From: Lachnospiraceae bacterium UBA1778
Lineage (GTDB): Bacteria > Bacillota > Clostridia > Lachnospirales > Lachnospiraceae
Assembly: GCA_002315255.1 (NCBI GenBank)
Contig: DCGM01000029.1
Location: 1,840 to 15,218, forward strand
DNA length: 13,379 nucleotides
Direction of reading: 5' to 3'
Shown here: piece by piece, positions 1 to 5,855 of the stretch
Position numbering within the stretch: position 1 is the first letter of the stretch
How the letters are laid out: each line of letters begins with the position of its first letter
Translations under genes and position numbers: made by a program
The notes under the pieces: generated by a model
The model's database searches: none
Told to the model about the DNA's origin: nothing
Seen by the model: the letters and a program-made list of their open reading frames with translations, nothing else

Positions 1-792
1 ATGGATGAGCAGTCGCGCGAGATCCTCGATATGCAGGATTTCATGAACCGCCGGATGGACCGGGTAGAAACGATCTTAAAGCGGATGGCGAAGATGCTTG
101 CGACGAACACGCAGTATACGACGATGATTTCCGGCCCGCGCTACTCCGGCAATGAAATCAAACTCATCCAGCTTTCCCATCTCGATGCGGAGCATATCGT
201 GGCCGTCATCGTGGTCGAAGGAAATGAAATGCGGAACCGGGTCATTAAAACCGCAGAGAACCTTTCAAATGAAGATCTGCTCCGGCTGAATATCTTGCTG
301 AATTCGGCATTGCAGGGGAAGAGCCCGGACGATATCACATTGTCGCTTGTGCGGCAGCTGAAGATGCAGTCCGGCGATTATTCGGAAGTGGTCGATTCGG
401 TATTGGAAGCGGTCGGCGACGCGATAGCGGCGAGCCAGAACGAGCAGCCCGAGCTTTACACGTCCGGTGCGACGAACATCTTCCGTTATCCGGAGCTTTC
501 CGAGAGCGGGAATGCGCGTGATCTTCTGACGACGCTGGAAGAGAAAGAAGAGCTTCTCGAATTTTTCTCAGGCCGGGAGCAGGAGGGCGACGGAATACAG
601 GTCTTTATCGGCAATGAATCCCCGATTCAGGCGATGCAGAACTGTTCGGTCGTAACGGCAAATTACGAACTCGGGAAAGGACTTCGCGGAACGATCGGTA
701 TCATTGGTCCGAAGCGCATGGACTACGAGCATGTGGTAGGAACGCTGAAATCTCTGATGGAGCATCTCGATGATCTCTATCCGGGTGATTGA
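1..792 (+). CDS. hrcA: Heat-inducible transcription repressor HrcA (5' truncated by window)
   Basis: HrcA represses class I heat-shock operons by binding CIRCE operators, and its activity depends on GroEL. The visible 263 residues match the middle and C-terminal part of the family. They include the helix carrying MDRVETILKRMAKMLA, the GAF-like dimerisation core (HIVAVIVVEGNEMRNRVI), and the typical ending IGPKRMDYEHVVGTLKSLM. Family members are usually about 340-350 residues, so roughly 80-90 N-terminal residues with the winged-helix DNA-binding domain lie before position 1. The ATG at position 1 is therefore most likely an internal methionine, not the start. The stop at 790-792 is 18 bases before grpE, as expected for the first gene of the hrcA-grpE-dnaK-dnaJ operon. 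No CIRCE element is visible in the window; it would be expected upstream of the missing 5' end. Confidence 0.95.
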   Translation: MDEQSREILDMQDFMNRRMDRVETILKRMAKMLATNTQYTTMISGPRYSGNEIKLIQLSHLDAEHIVAVIVVEGNEMRNRVIKTAENLSNEDLLRLNILLNSALQGKSPDDITLSLVRQLKMQSGDYSEVVDSVLEAVGDAIAASQNEQPELYTSGATNIFRYPELSESGNARDLLTTLEEKEELLEFFSGREQEGDGIQVFIGNESPIQAMQNCSVVTANYELGKGLRGTIGIIGPKRMDYEHVVGTLKSLMEHLDDLYPGD

Positions 793-810
793 ACGTAAAG
801 GAGAATAGAA

Positions 811-1542
811 GTGACACCAGACGAAAATTTGAATGAGAATCTGAACGAAGAGTTCGAAGAAAGCGAAATGGAAAAAGCTTTACGCGAAGAAGCTGCATTG
901 GACGGCGCTGATACCGAAGAAGCGGTCGAAGGCGAAGTGATGGACGCAGAAGAAGCGGACACCGCGGAAGAATACGCGGAAGCTGAGGAAAACGGCGAAG
1001 ATACGGCTGATTCCGCAGAGGCTGACAACACTGGAAACGCAGAGAACGCTGACGGAAAGCCGCATAAAGAAAAGAAGCCGTTCTTCCGGAAAGAGAAAAA
1101 GAATCCGGCAGAAGAAAAAGTCGCGGAGCTTACGGATCGCTTACAGCGCCTGATGGCGGAGTTTGATAACTATCGGAAACGCACTGAAAAGGAAAAGGCT
1201 GCGAGCTACGATAACGGCTTTATGAAGGCAGTGGAAAAGATGCTTCCGGTTCTGGACAGCTTCGAGTACGGCTTCAAAGCCGCTTCTGAAGAAGAACTTG
1301 CTTCCCCCGCATACGCCGGAATGGATAAGATCTATAAGCAGATGGTTAAGGTCTTAAACGACAATGGCGTCCAGGCCATTGAAGCGGAAGGAAAAGAGTT
1401 CGATGCGAACCTTCATTACGCAGTGATGCAGGTTCAGAACGAGGAACTTCCGGAGAACACGGTAGTTTCGGAACTTCAAAAAGGTTACACCTACAAAGGA
1501 AGCGTGGTACGGTATACGACCGTTTCCGTTTCGACAAAATAA
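811..1542 (+). CDS. grpE: Nucleotide exchange factor GrpE
   Basis: GrpE is the cytosolic co-chaperone that releases ADP from DnaK and so resets its substrate cycle. The start is GTG at 811, chosen because AAAGGAG lies at 797-803, seven bases upstream. The protein has 243 residues, longer than the usual 190-200. The extra length is an acidic, probably disordered N-terminus: residues 26-82 contain no Lys or Arg. A short basic patch follows (about 83-97), then the long dimerisation helix with FDNYRKRTEKEK (118-129). The C-terminal beta domain carries the family signature, from GVQAIEAEGKEFD (186-198) through ENTVVSELQKGYTYKGSVVR (215-234). It sits between hrcA (18-base gap) and dnaK (18-base gap) and is surely co-transcribed with both. 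Confidence 0.97.
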   Translation: MTPDENLNENLNEEFEESEMEKALREEAALDGADTEEAVEGEVMDAEEADTAEEYAEAEENGEDTADSAEADNTGNAENADGKPHKEKKPFFRKEKKNPAEEKVAELTDRLQRLMAEFDNYRKRTEKEKAASYDNGFMKAVEKMLPVLDSFEYGFKAASEEELASPAYAGMDKIYKQMVKVLNDNGVQAIEAEGKEFDANLHYAVMQVQNEELPENTVVSELQKGYTYKGSVVRYTTVSVSTK

Positions 1543-1560
1543 GTAAAGGAGATAGATATT

Positions 1561-3450
1561 ATGGGAAAGATTATTGGTATTGACTTAGGTACGACAAACT
1601 CCTGCGTAGCAGTTATGGAAGGCGGCCAGCCGGTCGTCATCACGAACCAGGAAGGACAGCGCACGACTCCGTCAGTCGTCGCATTTACGAAGACCGGTGA
1701 GCGTCTCGTCGGTGACGCTGCGAAGCGTCAGGCTGTTACGAACGCAGACCGCACGATCTCTTCGATCAAGCGCCATATGGGCACCGATTATAAGGTAACC
1801 ATCGACGGAAAGACTTACACCCCGCAGGAAATTTCGGCAATGATCCTTCAGAAACTGAAGAAGGATGCTGAAAACTATCTCGGCGAGCCGGTAACCGAAG
1901 CGGTTATCACGGTTCCCGCATATTTCAATGACGCTCAGCGTCAGGCGACGAAGGACGCCGGCCGTATCGCCGGTCTCGACGTCAAGCGTATCATCAACGA
2001 GCCGACCTCCGCAGCGCTGGCTTACGGTCTCGACAATGAAAACGACCAGAAGATCATGGTTTATGACCTCGGCGGCGGCACGTTCGATGTCTCCATCATC
2101 GAAATCGGCGACGGCGTTATCGAAGTTCTTTCGACGAACGGCGATACGAAGCTCGGCGGCGATGACTTCGATGAGAAACTGACCCGCTGGATGATTGATG
2201 AGTTCCAGAAGGCAGAAGGCGTGGACCTTTCGAAAGACCGTATGGCGCTTCAGAGACTGAGAGAAGCGGCTGAAAAGGCGAAGAAGGAACTTTCCTCCGC
2301 TACGACCACGAACATCAACCTTCCGTTCATCACCGCAACTCAGGATGGACCGAAGCACCTCGATATGAACTTAACCCGCGCGAAATTTGACGAGCTGACC
2401 CACGATCTCATTGAGCGCACCGTCATCCCGGTCCAGAACGCGCTCCGCGATGCAGGCCTTACCCCGTCTGAACTTTCGAAGGTTCTCTTAGTCGGCGGTT
2501 CGACCCGTATGCTTTCCGCACAGGAAAAGGTTAAGGCGCTGACCGGCCACGAGCCGTCGAAGACGCTGAACCCGGACGAATGTGTCGCTATCGGCGCAGC
2601 GATCCAGGGCGGCAAGCTTTCCGGTGAAGCTGGAACCGGCGACATCCTTCTTCTCGATGTCACTCCGCTGACCCTTTCCATCGAAACGCTCGGCGGCATC
2701 GCTACGCACTTAATCGAGCGTAACACCACGATCCCGACGAAGAAGAGCCAGGTATTCTCTACGGCTGAAGATAACCAGACCGCAGTTGACATCAATGTTG
2801 TCCAGGGTGAGCGTCAGTTCGCACGCGACAATAAGTCCCTCGGCCAGTTCCGCCTCGACGGTATCCCGCCGGCGCGCCGCGGTGTCCCGCAGATCGAAGT
2901 TACCTTCGATATCGACGCGAACGGTATTGTCAATGTATCCGCGAAGGATCTCGGCACCGGCCGTGAGCAGCACATCACGATCACCGCTGGCTCGAACATG
3001 TCCGATTCGGATATCGAGAAGGCAGTCCGTGAAGCACAGGAATTCGAAGCAGCCGATAAGGCCCGCAAGGAAGGCGTCGATGCCCGTAACGAAGCGGATT
3101 CGATGGTATTCCAGACCCGTAAGGCGATGGAAGAAGTCGGCGACAAGCTTGACCCGACTTTAAAGGCACAGGTTGAGAACGACCTGAAGGCACTGGAAGA
3201 CGCTGTGGCAGCGACTGACCCGAACAACATCACGCCGGATCAGACGGAAAACCTGAAGGCGAAGAAGGAAACCCTCATGAATTCTGCAAACCAGCTCTTC
3301 ACGAAGATGTATGAAGCGCAGCAGCAGGCATCCCAGGGTAATCCGCAGGGCGCACAGGGCTTCGACGGCGGCTTCAACGGAAATGCCGGAAACAATGGCG
3401 GATCTAACCCGGATGACAATGTAGTCGACGGCGACTACAAGGAAGTCTGA
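1561..3450 (+). CDS. dnaK: Molecular chaperone DnaK (Hsp70)
   Basis: This is the ATP-dependent Hsp70 chaperone of the cytosol, working with DnaJ and GrpE. It has 629 residues. The ATPase domain shows phosphate motif 1 IGIDLGTTNSCV (5-16), phosphate motif 2 DLGGGTFDVSI (169-179) and the adenosine motif LLVGGSTRM (309-317). The interdomain linker LLLDVTPLTL (363-372) leads into the substrate-binding domain and helical lid. The C-terminus is a Gly/Asn/Gln-rich tail ending in DGDYKEV. Residues 70-110 run straight from IKRHMG to YLGEP without the roughly 25-residue insertion of Gram-negative DnaKs, which supports a Firmicutes origin. The start has a clear AAAGGAG site about ten bases upstream. The gene is followed by an 81-base gap with a strong hairpin before dnaJ. 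Confidence 0.99.
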   Translation: MGKIIGIDLGTTNSCVAVMEGGQPVVITNQEGQRTTPSVVAFTKTGERLVGDAAKRQAVTNADRTISSIKRHMGTDYKVTIDGKTYTPQEISAMILQKLKKDAENYLGEPVTEAVITVPAYFNDAQRQATKDAGRIAGLDVKRIINEPTSAALAYGLDNENDQKIMVYDLGGGTFDVSIIEIGDGVIEVLSTNGDTKLGGDDFDEKLTRWMIDEFQKAEGVDLSKDRMALQRLREAAEKAKKELSSATTTNINLPFITATQDGPKHLDMNLTRAKFDELTHDLIERTVIPVQNALRDAGLTPSELSKVLLVGGSTRMLSAQEKVKALTGHEPSKTLNPDECVAIGAAIQGGKLSGEAGTGDILLLDVTPLTLSIETLGGIATHLIERNTTIPTKKSQVFSTAEDNQTAVDINVVQGERQFARDNKSLGQFRLDGIPPARRGVPQIEVTFDIDANGIVNVSAKDLGTGREQHITITAGSNMSDSDIEKAVREAQEFEAADKARKEGVDARNEADSMVFQTRKAMEEVGDKLDPTLKAQVENDLKALEDAVAATDPNNITPDQTENLKAKKETLMNSANQLFTKMYEAQQQASQGNPQGAQGFDGGFNGNAGNNGGSNPDDNVVDGDYKEV

Positions 3451-3489
3451 TAAGCGATAGCCTGAAAGATAGTTTAAAAGAAAGAGGTC

Positions 3490-3519
3490 TGGCGGTCAGA
3501 TCATGGTGTCTGGCCGCCA
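3490..3519 (+). promoter_or_regulatory. Hairpin in the dnaK-dnaJ intergenic region
   Basis: An 11-bp stem (3490-3500 with 3509-3519, one T-G wobble) with an eight-base loop fills the middle of the 81-base gap. No T-tract follows, so it is not a standard intrinsic terminator. The only ribosome-binding-like sequence for dnaJ, AAAGAGG at 3481-3487, lies just before the stem, and the dnaJ ATG lies 13 bases after it. Possible roles are RNA processing or stability control between dnaK and dnaJ, or bringing the ribosome site close to the start codon. The structure is seen directly; the role is inference. Confidence 0.6.
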
Positions 3520-3531
3520 CTCAGAATTATT

Positions 3532-4686
3532 ATGGCAGAAGAAAAACGTGATTATTATGAGGTCCTCGGCGTTTCGAAAACAGCGACCGACGCGGAACTC
3601 AAAAAAGCATACAGAGAGCTCGCAAAGAAATACCATCCTGATGTGAACCCGGGCAATAAGGAAGCGGAAGTGAAGTTTAAAGAAGCTTCTGAAGCTTATG
3701 GCGTCCTTTCTGATCCGGACAAACGTCAGAAATACGACCAGTTTGGTTTCGCAGCATTCGGTGAAGGCGGCGGCGCCGGCGCAGCCGGCGGCTTTGACTT
3801 CTCGGGCGGCTTCGATATGGGCGAGATGTTCGGCGGCATCTTCTCCGATCTTTTCGGCGGAGGCGGCGGCGGATTTTCGAGCGGCTTCGGCCGTTCCGCG
3901 AATCCGAATGCGCCTCAGCGCGGTCAGAATCTGCGTGAAGTAGTACGTATCTCCTTTGACGAGATGGTAAAGGGCTGCGAAAAGACGATTTCCTTTAACT
4001 CGAAGGAGGATTGCCCGACCTGTAAAGGAAGCGGCGCAAAGCCGGGAACCTTGAAGGAAACCTGTACGAAGTGCGGCGGACGCGGTCAGGTGACGATGCA
4101 GCAGCGCATAATCTTCGGCATGTCGCAGACGATTTCTGCTTGCCCGGATTGTGGCGGAAGCGGTCAGATCATCCGCGAAAAGTGCCCGGACTGCAAGGGC
4201 TTAGGATATAAGAACGAGCGTAAGACGCTGAAGGTGACGATTCCGGCAGGCATTGAAACCGGCCAGTCGATCCGTATCAGCGGAAAAGGCGACCCGGGAG
4301 TCAACGGCGGCTCACGCGGCGATCTCTTTGTCGAAGTCACAGTCTCCGCATCGAACCATTTCGAGCGCGACGGCATGGACGTTTACACGGAAGAGAAGAT
4401 TCCGTTCTCGGTGGCGGCACTCGGCGGCCCGATCCGCGTAAAGACGGTCGATGGCGAGGTCGAGTACGAAGTGAAGCCCGGCACGCAGACCGGTACGAAG
4501 GTCCGCCTGAAAGGAAAAGGCATTTCCTCAGTCCGCAATGCGGAAACGAAGGGCGACCATTATATCGTGCTCACGATCCAGACGCCGGTCGCAATGACCG
4601 CGAAACAGAAGGAAGCACTTTTAGCATATGCGGATGCGATGGGCGAAAACCCTGACAATCCGAAGAAGAAGGGCATTTTTAAATAA
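3532..4686 (+). CDS. dnaJ: Chaperone protein DnaJ (Hsp40)
   Basis: DnaJ delivers unfolded substrates to DnaK and stimulates its ATPase. The 384-residue protein has the full type I layout. The J domain spans about 1-70, with HPD at 35-37. A Gly/Phe-rich region follows at about 71-125. The zinc-binding domain has four CxxCxGxG repeats: CPTCKGSG (161), CTKCGGRG (178), CPDCGGSG (204) and CPDCKGLG (218). The C-terminal beta domains start near KTLKVTIPAGIETG (231-244). The start ATG gives the usual MAEEKRDYYEVLGV opening. Unusually, the 20 bases before it contain no Shine-Dalgarno sequence; the nearest candidate is on the far side of the hairpin at 3490-3519. The stop TAA (4684-4686) shares its last A with the ATG of the next gene. 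Confidence 0.98.
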   Translation: MAEEKRDYYEVLGVSKTATDAELKKAYRELAKKYHPDVNPGNKEAEVKFKEASEAYGVLSDPDKRQKYDQFGFAAFGEGGGAGAAGGFDFSGGFDMGEMFGGIFSDLFGGGGGGFSSGFGRSANPNAPQRGQNLREVVRISFDEMVKGCEKTISFNSKEDCPTCKGSGAKPGTLKETCTKCGGRGQVTMQQRIIFGMSQTISACPDCGGSGQIIREKCPDCKGLGYKNERKTLKVTIPAGIETGQSIRISGKGDPGVNGGSRGDLFVEVTVSASNHFERDGMDVYTEEKIPFSVAALGGPIRVKTVDGEVEYEVKPGTQTGTKVRLKGKGISSVRNAETKGDHYIVLTIQTPVAMTAKQKEALLAYADAMGENPDNPKKKGIFK

Positions 4687-5417
4687 TGGGCAGATTCTTA
4701 GCAATCGGCGGGGGAACGTTCGAGGATACGGACGGTTTGACCCGCCGAATTGTCGATTTAAGTAAAAAAGAGATACCGAACATCCTCTTTATCGGTACGG
4801 CGGCCGAAGATTCGACGAATCCTCTGACGAGCTGCAAAAAGTCGTTTAAACGCGTTTGTCCGGGCACTGTCATGAAGAAACTTTCGATTATCCGGAACAC
4901 TTATACGATGGAGGAAGTGGATGAACTGCTTAATTGGGCGGACATCATTTATGTCGGCCCCGGGAATACGGAGTTTATGCTTGAAAAGTGGCAGGAATAC
5001 GGCCTTACCGCAAAGCTGAAGGCGGTTTTTGAGAAGGATACCGCCGTCCTTTCAGGGATGTCGGCCGGCGCGCTCTGCTGGTTTTCACTTGGATTTACAG
5101 ACAGCGATTACTTTAAGGGCGAAGAGAACTGGTCTTATCGGATGATCCGTCCGGGCTTTGACCTTTTCAATGCAGCTTTCTGCCCGCATTACGGCGACTG
5201 GAAGCGGAGCGGCTTCGACGAAAAAGTTGAAGAAGCCTGGAAAGAGCAGAAACTGACCGGAGAAATCCTCGGAATCGCGCTCGAAGACTGCACCGGATTT
5301 GTTTATGATAACGGAGCGGTTTCCTTTGCAAAGTCGCAGGAAGACGTAAAGGCCTGGGTCTTTAAAGAAAAAGACGGAACGGTAGTGAAAGAAACTGTGA
5401 CATTTGAGAACATCTGA
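4686..5417 (+). CDS. Peptidase S51 family protein (dipeptidase E-like)
   Basis: This is a predicted cytosolic serine peptidase of the S51 family, which includes dipeptidase E (N-terminal Asp dipeptides) and cyanophycinase. It has 243 residues and no signal peptide. The opening FLAIGGG (4-10), the YVGPGNTEFMLEKW strand-loop (89-102) and the nucleophile elbow LSGMSAGAL (122-130, Ser126) fit the family. The likely catalytic His is in FCPHYGDW (His168). It is nearer to PepE-like enzymes than to full-length cyanophycinases in size and motifs, but its true substrate cannot be read from sequence. The ATG overlaps the dnaJ stop by one base (TAATG), so translation is probably coupled, and it is the last gene before the operon terminator. 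A role in clearing peptides during heat stress is inferred from position only. Confidence 0.85.
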   Translation: MGRFLAIGGGTFEDTDGLTRRIVDLSKKEIPNILFIGTAAEDSTNPLTSCKKSFKRVCPGTVMKKLSIIRNTYTMEEVDELLNWADIIYVGPGNTEFMLEKWQEYGLTAKLKAVFEKDTAVLSGMSAGALCWFSLGFTDSDYFKGEENWSYRMIRPGFDLFNAAFCPHYGDWKRSGFDEKVEEAWKEQKLTGEILGIALEDCTGFVYDNGAVSFAKSQEDVKAWVFKEKDGTVVKETVTFENI

Positions 5418-5449
5418 CAGGATTGATTGTACTGACAGGATTGATTGTA
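5414..5449 (+). repeat. 18-bp perfect tandem duplication at the peptidase stop codon
   Basis: The 18-base unit CTGACAGGATTGATTGTA occurs at 5414-5431 and again without change at 5432-5449. The first copy contains the TGA stop of the S51 peptidase gene at 5415-5417. Perfect identity suggests a recent duplication or slippage event. The coding sequence itself is not altered. Confidence 0.95.
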
Positions 5450-5478
5450 AAGAGCTTTTATCAATGATTATCAATATA

Positions 5479-5521
5479 GAAACCGGGCGGCTGCGTACGT
5501 AACCTCCCGGTTTCTTTTTTT
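5479..5521 (+). terminator. Intrinsic terminator of the hrcA-grpE-dnaK-dnaJ-peptidase operon
   Basis: GAAACCGGG (5479-5487) pairs perfectly with CCCGGTTTC (5506-5514). Beyond one mismatch, two further base pairs extend the stem to 5490 and 5503. A run of seven T residues follows at 5515-5521. This is a classical rho-independent terminator, 62 bases after the peptidase stop codon. Confidence 0.92.
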
Positions 5522-5549
5522 CTGCTCAGTTTCGCGGGAAGACACTGAT

Positions 5550-5629
5550 TTCGACAAGGATCCTCATAGTTCGATAAGGGTCCTCAAAGTTCGACAAGTA
5601 TCCTTATGCTTTTTCAAGTATCCGCATGA
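5550..5629 (+). repeat. Four-copy 20-bp tandem repeat array
   Basis: Four direct copies of a 20-base unit lie at 5550-5569, 5570-5589, 5590-5609 and 5610-5629. The approximate consensus is TTCGACAAGKATCCTCATAG. Copies 1-3 share TTCGAYAAGKRTCCT, allowing for single changes; copy 4 keeps CAAGTATCCGCATG but loses the TTCGA start. The array lies between the operon terminator and the promoter of the next gene. The period is about two helical turns, which would suit side-by-side protein binding, but no function is shown. The rest of the non-coding stretch 5418-5855 is AT-rich, and I see no small gene in it. Confidence 0.85.
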
Positions 5630-5764
5630 ATTATATTTCCCTCATTTTTAATAAACGCGAAACAAATTAGTCATATTTTTTTGTTAGGATAGGATATGTG
5701 GCGTAGAAGTCGAAAATTACGCGAAAAAATATTGCAAAAATGTTACAAAGTTATTAAGTTTTGC

Positions 5765-5793
5765 TTGACGAAGGCGCATTGAAATGCTAAAAT
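5765..5793 (+). promoter_or_regulatory. Sigma-A-type promoter for the dockerin-cohesin operon
   Basis: The -35 box is TTGACG (5765-5770) and the -10 box TAAAAT (5788-5793). The spacer is exactly 17 bases, and TGC just before the -10 box adds an extended -10 element. A second -10-like TATAAT lies at 5800-5805 with TTGAAA at 5779-5784, but that spacer is only 15 bases. Transcription from the main promoter would leave a leader of about 55 bases before the GTG at 5856. Confidence 0.8.
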
Positions 5794-5855
5794 CACAGGT
5801 ATAATGATTTGAGAATGGGCAGAAGTCTGAGCAAAGGGTAGAAGGAGCTGTATCC

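Noticed and set aside
1..3. ATG at position 1 as the true start of HrcA
   Set aside because: The DNA-binding N-terminal domain of the family is absent, and the sequence begins in the middle of the known helix region, so the window edge cuts the gene.
1672..2358. Long open frame of 228 codons on the - strand inside dnaK
   Set aside because: It is antisense to highly conserved dnaK codons, resembles no family, and has no visible ribosome site. It is a shadow of strong codon bias.
3451..3531. Hairpin between dnaK and dnaJ as an intrinsic terminator
   Set aside because: No T-tract follows the stem, and dnaJ has no visible promoter of its own after it, so read-through is required.
5550..5629. 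CRISPR array reading of the 20-bp repeats
   Set aside because: The repeats adjoin without spacers, are only four in number and are diverged, and no cas genes are present.
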